From assembly GCF_017874625.1 (NCBI RefSeq), contig NZ_JAGIKZ010000014.1:1-64000 (forward strand): DNA of 64,000 nt. Direction: 5' to 3'. Both the position numbers and the translations under genes were made by a program. Under the pieces are notes generated by a model. That model was not told where the DNA came from. It ran no database searches and saw only the letters and a program-made list of their open reading frames with translations. The stretch is from Cytobacillus eiseniae (GTDB lineage: Bacteria > Bacillota > Bacilli > Bacillales > Cytobacillaceae). This document shows positions 52,515 through 61,522 of the stretch, piece after piece; position 1 is the stretch's first letter; each line of letters begins with the position of its first letter.

Positions 52515-52570
52515 AAAGATGGTGTGGCAAAAGTCTATATTAAATTGACCTTTGATACACCATCTTTTTT
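52515..52570. terminator. Terminator between leg operon and second flagellin
   Basis: AAAGATGGTGT pairs with ACACCATCTTTTTT across a 31-base loop; the A-run on the left is short, so it favours the plus strand but may serve both convergent genes. Confidence 0.75.
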
Positions 52571-52618
52571 AAAATTGGGAAAGCTAATACCTTTATTTTT
52601 TCTAGAAGAGACTGGTTT

Positions 52619-53431
52619 TTATTTTTTAAACAAGCTTAGTATCTCAGTTAAGGATTGATTAACTTTTGATACCAAAATTTTGTCGCTATTTTGACGAATA
52701 GATAAGCTGATATTATTTATCATTTCTTTAGCAATGTCAGTGTCTTTCAATTTTGAAAAAGAGGTAGTTAAGTTAGATTCATTGATAAGAGAATTGTACA
52801 TATGATGTTCGATCGCTTCATAATATGAGCCAACTTTAGTTAAATTTCTTGTTGTAATCTTTATGGCTGAATCAAATTTCGAGATTGAATTTTCAGCGTC
52901 TGCTCGTGTTGCTAAAGAAACATTGTCTAGGTTTAGTGCAGTTGTACTCGTATCCATAAGTTCAATATTAATTTGCTGTCCGGGATTGGCACCTACTAGT
53001 AACGCTAATGACTGGTTAGCACCTAAAATACCTTTTGTGTTGAATTCCAGTGTATTTGCAGTGTCGTTTATCGATTTCATTAATTGATCTAGCTCTAATT
53101 GGCTTGCCTCACGATCTGCAGTAGACAAAGTATCAGTTGCATTCATAACCGCAAGTTCCCGCCCTCTTTGAAGGAGAGTGTTCACATTATTAAGCCCCTC
53201 ATTAGCTACCTGAAGAACAGAAAGCCCATCCTGCATATTGCTTTGCGAACGTGATAACCCTCTTAATTGTGCACGCATAGTTTCAGAAATTGCTAATCCA
53301 GCAGCATTATCACTTGCACGACTAATAGAGGTGCCTGATGCTAGTTTCTCGATTGAATTCCCCATCAATTTTTCATTTTTTTGATACCGGTTAACAGAGA
53401 AAGAAATCATTGCTTGATTGTTTATTTTCAT
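52619..53431 (-). CDS. Second, divergent flagellin
   Basis: A 270-aa flagellin homologue on the opposite strand from hag. The N-terminal region keeps LASGTSISRASDNAAGLAISETM and MQDGLSVLQVANEGLNNVNTLLQRGRELA, so D0/D1 is intact. The C-terminus is unusual: it ends NQSLTEILSLFKK with neither the QPQ...LLR tail nor the alanine-rich helix of hag. It has the same length as Hag but is clearly diverged. It may be a minor filament part or a non-filament secreted protein. A SigD-like box lies upstream at 53472-53497. The divergent neighbour is a FliS-like gene, suggesting its own chaperone. Confidence 0.85.
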   Translation of the reverse strand: MKINNQAMISFSVNRYQKNEKLMGNSIEKLASGTSISRASDNAAGLAISETMRAQLRGLSRSQSNMQDGLSVLQVANEGLNNVNTLLQRGRELAVMNATDTLSTADREASQLELDQLMKSINDTANTLEFNTKGILGANQSLALLVGANPGQQINIELMDTSTTALNLDNVSLATRADAENSISKFDSAIKITTRNLTKVGSYYEAIEHHMYNSLINESNLTTSFSKLKDTDIAKEMINNISLSIRQNSDKILVSKVNQSLTEILSLFKK

Positions 53432-53471
53432 TTTTACACCTCATTTTTATAAAATAGAACAGCTATATTTT

Positions 53472-53497
53472 ATATCGACTCTTTTATTTGATATTTA
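53472..53497 (-). promoter_or_regulatory. SigD-like promoter of the second flagellin
   Basis: On the minus strand TAAA, 15 bases, then TCGATAT; the -10 GTCGATAT equals that of hag. It lies 40 bp before the start codon. Confidence 0.65.
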
Positions 53498-53558
53498 ATT
53501 CATAGGCTTAATTTACTAGGAAAATAAAAAAAATAATAGGAAGGAGACGGGTAAGTAT

Positions 53559-53957
53559 ATGAAAAATTATCGAAAAGCCCTGCATTTATATAATCAAACA
53601 AAAATTATATCTGCTCCCTTGGAAGAAATAATGATTACTTTCATTGATAAAGCCATATCCTTAATTAAATTAGGCAGAGACGCCATAGATACCAAAGATT
53701 TAGTGGTTCAAAATCAAAGCTTGCAAGTAGCACAGGAATGTGTGCTCCAACTAATTACATTTGTAATTATAGAAGAGAAACAAGGGGAAGAATTAATTAT
53801 CATTTATGATTATTTGAATCGACAATTAATAAAGGCAAATTTAGAAGGTGACCAGAAGATACTGGATGAAGTATCCAATATTTTATTAGAGCAGAAAGAT
53901 GATTGGGAAATAGCTATGAGAAGCAGGCGGAATAAGTATAGAAGGAACTTTATTTAA
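53559..53957 (+). CDS. FliS-like export chaperone paralogue
   Basis: A 132-aa all-helical protein with the FliS pattern: LHLYNQTKIISAPLEEIMITFIDKAISLIKLGRDAI, then IIYDYLNRQLIKANLEGDQKILDEVSNILLEQKDDWEIAM. It is strongly diverged from the standard FliS encoded at 55999 and lacks that protein's N-terminal NPY..Y segment. Divergent pairing with the second flagellin suggests a dedicated chaperone. GGAAGGAG precedes the ATG. No clear SigD box was seen on its own side. Confidence 0.75.
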   Translation: MKNYRKALHLYNQTKIISAPLEEIMITFIDKAISLIKLGRDAIDTKDLVVQNQSLQVAQECVLQLITFVIIEEKQGEELIIIYDYLNRQLIKANLEGDQKILDEVSNILLEQKDDWEIAMRSRRNKYRRNFI

Positions 53958-54055
53958 TTAGGATATTTTATATGTTGCTTACTTTACATTTAATTTAACT
54001 AAATAGGTTTATTTCAAAATCACTTTTGAATATTACAATATTATAGGACAATACT

Positions 54056-54081
54056 TAAATATTTTCAGCTTTCTCCGATAT
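54056..54081 (+). promoter_or_regulatory. SigD promoter of flaG-fliD-fliS-fliT
   Basis: TAAA, exactly 15 bases, then CCGATAT, a perfect match to the SigD consensus, 34 bp before the flaG start. The same operon has a SigD promoter in B. subtilis. Confidence 0.82.
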
Positions 54082-54114
54082 ATAAAGTAATTAAATATAT
54101 TGGAGGCAAAAGTG

Positions 54115-54480
54115 ATGCTTGAGAGTCTTTCAACTAATGTCCTTTCCTCTCAGCTTAGAACCACTACATCAGAAGGAATAAGTTCATATTACCAAGGGAA
54201 AATTGATAAGATTGCCTATTCAGAACAACAAAATATTGAAGAGGGATATAAACCGAAAGAAAAGGAAGTACGGGAAATTGTAGATAGTATGAATACATTC
54301 TTGGAACCTGCACAGACTTCTATTCGATTTGAGTATCATGAAAAATTGAATGAGTATTATGTACGGATAGTAAATGATACAACAGAAGAAACAGTTAAAG
54401 AAATACCTTCTAAGAAATTACTGGATTTTTATGCGGCAATGACAGAGTTTGTCGGGCTTATGGTAGACGAAAAAATATAA
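54115..54480 (+). CDS. flaG: FlaG family flagellar protein
   Basis: A 121-aa protein in the yvyC position before fliD. The N-terminus is variable and the C-terminal FlaG domain has VDSMNTFLEPAQTSIRFEYHEKLNEYYVRIVNDTTEETVKEIPSKKLLDFYAAM. FlaG influences filament length and is of uncertain mechanism. ATG at 54115 is preceded by TTGGAGG; upstream starts in frame overlap that site. Confidence 0.87.
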   Translation: MLESLSTNVLSSQLRTTTSEGISSYYQGKIDKIAYSEQQNIEEGYKPKEKEVREIVDSMNTFLEPAQTSIRFEYHEKLNEYYVRIVNDTTEETVKEIPSKKLLDFYAAMTEFVGLMVDEKI

Positions 54481-54494
54481 GTGGGTGATTGGGA

Positions 54495-55973
54495 ATGGTA
54501 CGAGTAAGTGGATTTGCAAGTGGAATGGATATTGATGATATCGTTAGTAAGATGATGCAGGCACAAAGAGTGCCGCTTGATAAAATGGTTCAGAAGAAAC
54601 AGTATTCTGAATGGCAGCGTGATGACTATCGTTCATTAAATTCAGCAATGCTAGAATTTGATCGATTTATTTTTGATGGAATTGGTATGGAAAGTTCATT
54701 TGCAAAGAAAATAGTAAATGTGTCAAATCCGAATGCGCTATCGATTAAGGGTGTAAATGCGACTAGTAATTTTTCTGGAACGATAACAGTGAAAGAGTTG
54801 GCTTCATCGTCGACGCTAATAGGTGATACATCTATAGATAATGCTACAAAAAAGTTATCTGATTATGGAATAACTCCAGGGGAAAATATAATAAAAGCGA
54901 TAAATGAAAAAGGAGAAATGCAGGAATACAAGTTCCAAATTACAGCGGATGATACGATGGATAGTGTGATCAATAAAATAAATTCCCAGACAGGTGTTAC
55001 AGCTTTCTTTGATGGGACGGGTAAACTCTCATTCACATCAAAACAAACAGGAAATGTGTCTGGTAAGGGAATTGAATTTGTCAGTGGAGATTTTGTTAAT
55101 AAAGTGTTTACCAACGTGACAAGCACAGTAGGTGGAAATGCACAAGTGACTTATAACGGGGTGGACATTGAACGAACATCGAATGTCTTCACAATCAATG
55201 GCGCAGAATTTACTTTAAAGGAAAAAACAACTGGTCCGATCACATTCTCTTCTACTACCGATGTAGATGCTATTTTAGATACAGTTACACAATTTGTGAA
55301 TAAGTACAACGAATTAATTGAAAAAATTAGTGATAAAACGACTGAAGCTAAATACCGAAGTTTTACACCATTGACTGCTGAACAAAAGAAAGCGATGTCT
55401 GAAGATGAGATTAAGATGTGGGAAGAGAAAGCAAAGAGTGGAACTTTAAGAAGTGACCCTACTTTAAAAAGTTTATTATCAACAATGAGAACATCGTTGT
55501 ACACTTCAGTTAGTGGGGCAACAGGTATACAAAATTTAAGTGAGCTTGGAATTACCACAACGAAAAACTATCTTGAGGGTGGTAAACTAACGATTGATGA
55601 GAAGAAGCTGAAAGAAGCGATTTCAAAGGACCCAGGTGCGATTTATAAGTTATTTATGACTAAAGGTGAACCGGTTGATCCGGCTAAACCGGCTGGTCCA
55701 TTTAAGAAAGAGACTCAAGGATTAGCATACCGTTTAAGAAGTGATCTAGATTCAGCTATGAAATCGATTACTGAAAAGGCTGGAAAAGCAGGCTATGTAA
55801 ACGACAAGTTTTCAATTGGAAAATCTCTTAATGATTTAGATAAAAGAATCTCTGCTTTTGAAGTAAAATTAACAAGACTTGAAAACAGATATTATAGTCA
55901 GTTTACTGCTATGGAAAAAGCTATACAAAAAGCAAATAACCAAAGTACCTCACTTATGCAATACTTTGGATAA
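54495..55973 (+). CDS. fliD: Flagellar filament cap FliD
   Basis: A 492-aa HAP2 cap protein. The N-terminus has VSGFASGMDIDDIVSKMMQAQRVPLDKM and the C-terminus AFEVKLTRLENRYYSQFTAMEKAIQKANNQSTSLMQYFG, both typical D0 parts. Middle D2/D3 domains are of usual size. It caps the filament and folds incoming flagellin. ATG at 54495 has GGGTGAT upstream. Confidence 0.93.
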   Translation: MVRVSGFASGMDIDDIVSKMMQAQRVPLDKMVQKKQYSEWQRDDYRSLNSAMLEFDRFIFDGIGMESSFAKKIVNVSNPNALSIKGVNATSNFSGTITVKELASSSTLIGDTSIDNATKKLSDYGITPGENIIKAINEKGEMQEYKFQITADDTMDSVINKINSQTGVTAFFDGTGKLSFTSKQTGNVSGKGIEFVSGDFVNKVFTNVTSTVGGNAQVTYNGVDIERTSNVFTINGAEFTLKEKTTGPITFSSTTDVDAILDTVTQFVNKYNELIEKISDKTTEAKYRSFTPLTAEQKKAMSEDEIKMWEEKAKSGTLRSDPTLKSLLSTMRTSLYTSVSGATGIQNLSELGITTTKNYLEGGKLTIDEKKLKEAISKDPGAIYKLFMTKGEPVDPAKPAGPFKKETQGLAYRLRSDLDSAMKSITEKAGKAGYVNDKFSIGKSLNDLDKRISAFEVKLTRLENRYYSQFTAMEKAIQKANNQSTSLMQYFG

Positions 55974-55998
55974 GGTTAATTAGGAAGGAAGTTAATAA

Positions 55999-56400
55999 AT
56001 GGCCATCAATAATCCATATCAATCATACCAACAAAATTCTGTAAATACCGCTTCTCCAGGGGAGCTAACTTTAATGCTTTATAATGGCTGTCTTAAATTT
56101 ATTACAATAGGAAAGAAAGCAATAGAAAAGGGGAACATTGAAGATAAAAATACCAATCTTCTAAAAGCACAAAATATTATAAGAGAATTAATGGTTACCT
56201 TGAATATGGATGTAGCTATTTCTAAAGATATGATGGCATTATATGAATTTATTAATCGTCGTCTAATGGAAGCAAATATGAAAAATGATCTTTCTGCTTT
56301 AAATGAGGTTGAAGAACTGATTACGAATTTCCGTGATACATGGAAGGAAGCGATTCAGGTGAATCGTCAAAAACAATTTGGACAAAGTGGTCGGGTGTAA
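55999..56400 (+). CDS. fliS: Flagellin export chaperone FliS
   Basis: A 133-aa helical protein. The conserved N-terminus NPYQSYQQNSVNTASPGELTLMLYNGCLKFI and the following helices INRRLMEANMKNDLSALNEVEELITNFRDTW match FliS closely. It binds the C-terminus of Hag before export. It overlaps fliT by one base (TAATG). Confidence 0.94.
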   Translation: MAINNPYQSYQQNSVNTASPGELTLMLYNGCLKFITIGKKAIEKGNIEDKNTNLLKAQNIIRELMVTLNMDVAISKDMMALYEFINRRLMEANMKNDLSALNEVEELITNFRDTWKEAIQVNRQKQFGQSGRV

Positions 56401-56747
56401 TGACAGATCTTCATCAATTCAATGTAATAACATTGCAGCTACTTGAGCTTTTAACTACTTCGTTAGAGATTGACCGAGAAGAGAATATAATTAAAATTAA
56501 TAGATTACTCGATCAACGTGAGGTTTTGATGGAGTCAATTCACCCTCCTTTTTCGGAAGAAGACATGAAGATAGGGCAGCAATTATTGCAGCTAAATATG
56601 CAAGTGAACAATCTTTTAGTTTCAAAAAAGCAAGAAATTCAACGTGATATGAAGGAATTAGATGCAAAGAAAAAGTCATCGAATAAGTATGTAAATCCCT
56701 ATGGGAATTTTTCAATAGATGGTATGTTTTATGATAAGAAGAATTAA
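56400..56747 (+). CDS. fliT: Flagellar chaperone FliT
   Basis: A 115-aa helical protein in the fliT position after fliS. LLELLTTSLEIDREENIIKINRLLDQREVLMESI and a long helix LNMQVNNLLVSKKQEIQRDMKELDAKKKS fit FliT. It chaperones FliD. ATG 56400 overlaps the fliS stop; a longer frame reaching back to 56340 lies within fliS and is unlikely to be used. Confidence 0.85.
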   Translation: MTDLHQFNVITLQLLELLTTSLEIDREENIIKINRLLDQREVLMESIHPPFSEEDMKIGQQLLQLNMQVNNLLVSKKQEIQRDMKELDAKKKSSNKYVNPYGNFSIDGMFYDKKN

Positions 56748-56911
56748 TTCTCTGCTAGTAATTCTTGTTTCATGGAAACTCACGTTTGTAACTGAATAAT
56801 GCGAAAGTTGACTTTGTCATTTAGATATTGGAAAATGCAAATTTGAAGTTTACAGCATATTTTACAGCTATAAATTGGTGGTAACATTGATATAAATGGA
56901 TAGATTGATAA

Positions 56912-56939
56912 AAGGAGTAACCAAACGGTTACTCTTTTT
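56912..56939 (+). terminator. Terminator after the flaG-fliT operon
   Basis: GGAGTAACC and GGTTACTC pair around a short loop, followed by TTTTT. It lies 165 bp after fliT and just before the convergent HD-GYP gene. Confidence 0.75.
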
Positions 56940-56982
56940 AGTTATAAAACCAATAATTAATCTTCGGTCTCAGTAGGAGTAT

Positions 56983-58056
56983 TTAGTTATAATTAGTCAT
57001 CTCTTTAGGCGACTCATCCATTAGACTTACTATTTTTAGTGAAGATTCTTTTCGTAAGTCAATATACACCTCTTGGAATTTGACTAAAGGTTGATGTGGT
57101 TCATTTTCATGAATAAATATAATCTGTGCCTCTTTGCCGTTACTTAATGTAACATATTGATGAAGGTTCTGTCTCATTATGTATCTAACAAATGGAATAA
57201 CAATAGCCGGGTTTAAATGACTTTCAGATACAGCATTTATAAGTTTATATACGCCAGTAAATGGGTTCCATTTTTTACTAACACCCTCTAAATCCATACA
57301 TATAGCATTAAAGGAAGATGCTACTGAAATAATCTGGACAAAATATGGAATTTCTGATTCTTTCAATTGATTGGGATACCCATTACCATTTAACCTCTCA
57401 TGGTGTTGAAGAGCAGATAATGGAACAAGTTGATTTAATTCTGGGATATCTTTTAATAAATTATATCCCAATTCTGTATGGTATTGAGCTGTATTATGTT
57501 CTTCAATATTGCAAGATTCCACAACATCATACAGATTATTATCTATGCCTAATATACCAATGTCGTGAAATAGACCCATTTCCGAAAGTAGTAAGCAATC
57601 ATTTTTTTTATACCCTAATAGTTTTCCAATCATCGCTGAGAGAATTCCGACATTTATACTATGTTGATATAGGTTATCATTCTTCTTTCCGTTATTTTGA
57701 ATTACCTTTAGTATGGAGAAGTCGCAGAGTGATATTTCGATAAGCTCATGATATTGCATTCTTAATGCCAATAAATCAATTTCTTTGTATGAATATAAGT
57801 TATGAAACACATTTTTAATATAGTCTTGAATTGATTGATAATACTTGGCACTTGGTGAATTATCTTCTTTTGTTGAAGATTTATTTGTATTCAAATCTAC
57901 GCGTACTTTTTTGCCAAAACGGTATTTTTGAAGTAATAAAACATGAATTTCTTTTAGAACTGTTCCTTTTTTTAATAATAGAATCTCCTGTTCAGAAAAA
58001 ATATCTTCACCAAGCTCACTTCCTACAAGATCAAAGGAAATTTGAACTTCCTCCAT
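56983..58056 (-). CDS. HD-GYP domain protein, copy 1
   Basis: A 357-aa cytoplasmic protein. N-terminal ISFDLVGSELGEDIFSEQEILLLKKGTVL is a small regulatory domain common in HD-GYP proteins. HD-GYP motifs: H132 in YQHSINVG, HD at 164-165 (LFHDIG), H193 (HTELGY), HHE at 218-220 and GYP at 226-228. The later metal aspartate usually in VADxFDA is replaced by serine (S247 in SVASSFNA). HD-GYP enzymes hydrolyse c-di-GMP; here activity is uncertain. ATG at 58056 follows GGGGGAT. It is divergent from a 96-aa gene, and the same pair recurs at 62013-63519. Confidence 0.82.
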   Translation of the reverse strand: MEEVQISFDLVGSELGEDIFSEQEILLLKKGTVLKEIHVLLLQKYRFGKKVRVDLNTNKSSTKEDNSPSAKYYQSIQDYIKNVFHNLYSYKEIDLLALRMQYHELIEISLCDFSILKVIQNNGKKNDNLYQHSINVGILSAMIGKLLGYKKNDCLLLSEMGLFHDIGILGIDNNLYDVVESCNIEEHNTAQYHTELGYNLLKDIPELNQLVPLSALQHHERLNGNGYPNQLKESEIPYFVQIISVASSFNAICMDLEGVSKKWNPFTGVYKLINAVSESHLNPAIVIPFVRYIMRQNLHQYVTLSNGKEAQIIFIHENEPHQPLVKFQEVYIDLRKESSLKIVSLMDESPKEMTNYN

Positions 58057-58197
58057 TTTTATCCCCCTTAAAGTAGCTAACATTATTTGTATATATTATA
58101 TATATAGCCTAAATTTACCATGTGAATCAAAAAAAATGTACTAAAATTATCTTTCTTTTTAAAAAGGGGCTAAATGTCCTATGATATAAATCACATA

Positions 58198-58226
58198 TTG
58201 ACATTTTTGGGCATTATGGGTATATT
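58198..58226 (+). promoter_or_regulatory. SigA promoter of the 96-aa gene
   Basis: TTGACA and TATATT separated by 17 bases. The -10 context GGGTATATTATCC is shared with the promoter of the paralogous gene at 63244. Confidence 0.78.
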
Positions 58227-58292
58227 ATCCAACGGAGGAATTATTTTATAAAAGTATTTTAAAATATATTTTAAAATTGTAAAGGTGATAGT

Positions 58293-58583
58293 ATGAATTC
58301 ATTAAACGTAGATTGTATAAATAAAGAGAAAAATATAATTTTGACAAAATATGACTATCATAAAAATCTGCTTAAAAACGAGATTAAAACTATTAAATCC
58401 ATTAAAATACCAACTCAAGATTACTCGATTAAAAATATTGAATTAGTGGATTGGATTATAGAAGAATTTACACCGAAAGAGCTTGAAAGTCTTTTAGAGG
58501 AGATTAAAATTGTAAAAAAACGAACACAGAATATAAAACCATTCCTATCAATTATTGCGGTCGGATTATTACATAAGGTCTAG
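58293..58583 (+). CDS. Small protein paired with HD-GYP, copy 1
   Basis: A 96-aa protein of unknown function. Features: YDYHKNLLKNEIKTIKSIKIPTQDY, a conserved core LVDWIIEE(F/Y)(T/S)PK(E/Q)LE, basic KKRTQNIK, and a hydrophobic C-terminus (PFLSIIAVGLLHK) that is too short for a clear membrane span. It is about half identical to the 91-aa protein at 63244. AAAGGTGAT precedes ATG. No domain family was recognised. The paired layout suggests a role in controlling the HD-GYP protein or in motility. Confidence 0.8.
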   Translation: MNSLNVDCINKEKNIILTKYDYHKNLLKNEIKTIKSIKIPTQDYSIKNIELVDWIIEEFTPKELESLLEEIKIVKKRTQNIKPFLSIIAVGLLHKV

Positions 58584-58919
58584 TAGTAATAAGACCCTTT
58601 ATGTTGTATTAGTTTATCGTATATAATATAATTCATTACTGAAGTACTCCTCTTTACAAAGGTAAAAGGAGGTATTAAGTATTAGAGTAAAGTAATTGTA
58701 TAAGATTATCACATCTACTTAGCACGATAGTATTCAGGCAAAGAAAGGGAAGTCAGCATTTAAAAGGATATCGAGTTCCTTATGCAATTTCATCTTTTGT
58801 GGCTATTATTTTGATAGATAAAACATTTATAGTAATAAAATTTGTAATGAAATAGTTCCTTTTCTTCATTCTGAATGATTTGAAAGTTATCATTATTTTT
58901 TGTATTGGCAGGTGATTAC
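58584..58919. other. Intergenic region before yjfB
   Basis: About 336 AT-rich bases with no gene seen. An imperfect hairpin at about 58643-58673 (CTCCTCTTTAC with its near complement) may be a weak terminator. No convincing promoter for yjfB was found; a GCACGATAG stretch near 58730 lacks a suitable -35. Confidence 0.5.
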
Positions 58920-59120
58920 ATGGATATCGCATTACTATCAATGGCACTAAGCCAAGGACAAGTGCAGCAGCAAGCATCCATATCTGTCATGAAGAAGGCA
59001 ATAGATCAAGCAGATCTAAAGGTTGACTTCATTAATCAAATGATGGGTGGAGCTGATTTACAGGCTTTACAACGAGCTGCAGAGCCGCATCTTGGGGGCA
59101 ATATCGATTTAAGAGGGTAA
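58920..59120 (+). CDS. yjfB: YjfB-family putative motility protein
   Basis: A 66-aa protein beginning MDIALLSMALSQGQVQQQASISVMKKAIDQ and ending HLGGNIDLRG, the pattern of the YjfB motility family. B. subtilis YjfB is a SigD-controlled protein of unknown mechanism. ATG at 58920 follows AGGTGAT. A terminator follows directly. Its placement beside flagellar genes fits the family name. Confidence 0.85.
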   Translation: MDIALLSMALSQGQVQQQASISVMKKAIDQADLKVDFINQMMGGADLQALQRAAEPHLGGNIDLRG

Positions 59121-59130
59121 TGAAGACTAG

Positions 59131-59158
59131 GAGCAGCCAATTGGTTGTTCTTTTTTTT
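59131..59158 (+). terminator. yjfB terminator
   Basis: GAGCAGCCAATTGGTTGTTC is a near-perfect dyad followed by eight T, 10 bases after the yjfB stop. Confidence 0.85.
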
Positions 59159-59255
59159 GGGCTGAAATTTATCAACTAAGGCTACTCATAAAAAGTGCAA
59201 CTCCATATATTGCCTCCATCCTTTCTTCATATTCCCTTCACATTCCCCCGCTCTT

Positions 59256-59263
59256 GCCGATAA
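59256..59263 (+). promoter_or_regulatory. SigD-like -10 before the ylqG-like gene
   Basis: GCCGATAA equals the SigD -10 consensus and lies 37 bp before the ATG. The expected TAAA at the -35 position is only TCAC, so the call is weak. Confidence 0.35.
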
Positions 59264-59299
59264 AAACAATAGAATGAATAAGTACGGAGTGATTCCCCA

Positions 59300-61219
59300 A
59301 TGCAAATAAATAATCTATTTCTTGGAACGCAATTACAACTAAATGAAGGCCCTTCGCTTGTACGTGCAGGCGATGTATTTCAGGCTGTTATTAAGGATCG
59401 ATCGGATCAAAATAAAGTGACACTGACGATTAAGGGGCAAGAGGTGCCTGTTAAGTTTGAAGGGGAAATCCCAGCGAATGATCGTGTGACGCTTGAAGTG
59501 GTTCGTATCGATGAAAAGGGACAGTTGGTCGTTAAACCAGTGGAACAAGAGGCAACTCCTTCTAATAGTCAACAGGATGGGAAAGTAATGAAAGCTGGCT
59601 CTGAACTTGCTTTATCGAATGAAGTAAGGGAAGCGGTCCAATATATGTCGAGTAAAGGGTATCGCTTAAGTAAAGAAGATGTGGCTGCTCTGCAAAAGTT
59701 TATGAAGAATGAAAAGGGAAGTCTGGAAGAAAAGATGGCAACGATTCAAGCCTTAGTTCAGAGGAAATTAGAATTAACCTCTACCCATCTTGCTTCGATC
59801 CACAGTGCTTTGCATGGCGAGTCAGCAACTAGTCTATTACTCAATTATTTAGATGGCTTATCGATCTCGATGGAGCAAGAGGTTGAACTGCAAATGCCAA
59901 CTGATAAAAAAGTAAATCAGCAAGTAACTGCCAATGAGAAGGAATCTAAGTCAACGGATAAGATTGAGAGCACCCAGCAGATCCGAGTCAATGAAGCTGG
60001 TCAGGGAATTGATATGGCGGCAGAAGAAATAGATGCAACGCTTGACGATGTTACTGATAAATTAACACAATCAGAAAAGATGATTGTTGCAAATGCAGTT
60101 CAATCGTTAAATTTAGATTCAAAAACTGTCATCGTTACTGAAATAACAGCGAAGCTTTCCCAACTGACGATGGATTTTAAAAAGGCGAAGCAAGAAGTGA
60201 TGAACTTTTTAGAGCATCTGACAAAGGATCACCGAATACAAGCGCCACAGGCAAGGCAATTTCTTGAATCATCCATAAGTAAGTTGGACAATGCGATTTT
60301 AAAGGGAAACTATATGCTTTATGCAGATATGAGTACGGAGAAGGAATTATTGTCTGCAAGTTCTCAATTAGCAAGAGCAAAGGACTTAGTAATGAAGGGG
60401 AGTTATCCAGAAGCTCAGCAAATTGTTAAAGAGGTCCATGCATTGTTAGAACGTGTGAATTTTAAGCCATCAAACACAAAAATGATGCATTTCGTTTCTG
60501 AACAAAGTCTGATCCAAAAGGAAGGAAATCCTTCTAAACAATTAATCAATGAGCTTCAGCAATTAACGAAGCCATTGCCTCAACAAGATTATTCAGCTAG
60601 ACAGGTGTATGAAACGGTTAAACGATTAGGCATCAGTCATGAAAACCAACTGGCTCACTTTCTTACAAGATCGACTAAGGGAGAGATGGAGCCTAATATA
60701 AAGTCGATTTTACTGAAAATGGTCCAGCTTGAGAATGGTGTAAAGGACGGGGCACAGCCTTTAAATCAGGCGTTAACGAATTTGACAGGTCAACAATTAC
60801 TGAATAAGCCAGATTCGTCAGGCATGCAAAATACCTTTATGCAATTCCCTGTTATGGTTGAACATCAAAATGAACAGGTGAAAGTATTTATCAATGCGAA
60901 GAAGAAAGGGAAAGGGATTGACTGGGAAAATTGCCAGTTATATTTCGTTCTTGAAACGAAGAAATTAGGAGAGATCGGGGTTTCTGTCAAAGCAACGAAT
61001 CGTAATCTTTCTATTACATTGAAAAATAATAATGAGCAATTTATAAGAAAAGCAGAACTGTTGAAGGAAGATGCGGCTGAACGACTGAATGAGATTGGCT
61101 ATAAGGTTGCTGCGATTCATTTTAAGCCGTTTGCGGAAAAATCGAAGGAGTCGATGAATGAGGAAATCGTGACCCCTCAGGAAGCTTCTGATGAGAGAGG
61201 ATATGATGTGAAGATATGA
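59300..61219 (+). CDS. YlqG-like protein with FliK-type C-terminus
   Basis: A 639-aa soluble protein. The N-terminal part has an OB-like beta domain (LVRAGDVFQAVIKDRSDQNKVTLTIKGQEVPVKF), the middle is long and helical with low complexity, and the C-terminal 140 residues resemble the flagellar hook-length (Flg_hook) domain: FMQFPVMVEHQNEQVKVFINAKKK, VLETKKLGEIGVSVKATNRNLSITL. In B. subtilis YlqG precedes YlqH in the same arrangement. Function is unknown; a link to type III export is inferred from the next gene. It overlaps ylqH by 4 bases. Confidence 0.7.
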   Translation: MQINNLFLGTQLQLNEGPSLVRAGDVFQAVIKDRSDQNKVTLTIKGQEVPVKFEGEIPANDRVTLEVVRIDEKGQLVVKPVEQEATPSNSQQDGKVMKAGSELALSNEVREAVQYMSSKGYRLSKEDVAALQKFMKNEKGSLEEKMATIQALVQRKLELTSTHLASIHSALHGESATSLLLNYLDGLSISMEQEVELQMPTDKKVNQQVTANEKESKSTDKIESTQQIRVNEAGQGIDMAAEEIDATLDDVTDKLTQSEKMIVANAVQSLNLDSKTVIVTEITAKLSQLTMDFKKAKQEVMNFLEHLTKDHRIQAPQARQFLESSISKLDNAILKGNYMLYADMSTEKELLSASSQLARAKDLVMKGSYPEAQQIVKEVHALLERVNFKPSNTKMMHFVSEQSLIQKEGNPSKQLINELQQLTKPLPQQDYSARQVYETVKRLGISHENQLAHFLTRSTKGEMEPNIKSILLKMVQLENGVKDGAQPLNQALTNLTGQQLLNKPDSSGMQNTFMQFPVMVEHQNEQVKVFINAKKKGKGIDWENCQLYFVLETKKLGEIGVSVKATNRNLSITLKNNNEQFIRKAELLKEDAAERLNEIGYKVAAIHFKPFAEKSKESMNEEIVTPQEASDERGYDVKI

Positions 61220-61500
61220 TGCCTCAAAGTAAATATAAGATGAATCGGCCAAAGCAACCAATTGCTCCATCTGCTATTACTAGCTATAATAGAGAAAATA
61301 GGAATCCATTAGTGGAATCGGATCAAGAGAAATTTGCTCGAAAAGTGATTGAATCTGCTGATAAGCAATCGATTCCACTGCAAGAGGACACGACATTAAT
61401 CAAGAATCTTCTTGAAGTGGATTTAGGGGATTCGGTTCCCCCGCAATTATATGCCCTTATAGCAGAAGTATTAAAACTAATGGAAGAAATTGACGACTAA
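61216..61500 (+). CDS. ylqH: YlqH-like FlhB C-terminal domain protein
   Basis: A 94-aa protein whose central part ESADKQSIPLQEDTTLIKNLLEVDLGDSVPPQLYALIAEVLKLMEEID matches the C-terminal cytoplasmic domain of FlhB (the substrate-specificity switch). It has no membrane part and no NPTH cleavage motif. Such FhlX/YlqH proteins can substitute for the cleaved FlhB tail in some species. ATG overlaps the stop of the preceding gene (ATGA). Confidence 0.85.
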   Translation: MMPQSKYKMNRPKQPIAPSAITSYNRENRNPLVESDQEKFARKVIESADKQSIPLQEDTTLIKNLLEVDLGDSVPPQLYALIAEVLKLMEEIDD

Positions 61501-61522
61501 TTGTTAATAAAGGTGTGGGAAT

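Noticed and set aside
57345-57743. Plus-strand open frame inside HD-GYP copy 1
   Set aside because: Antisense to a clearly conserved domain; composition is typical of a shadow.
58701-58736. SigD promoter for yjfB
   Set aside because: GCACGATAG resembles a -10 box but no TAAA lies at the right distance and it is about 185 bp from the gene.
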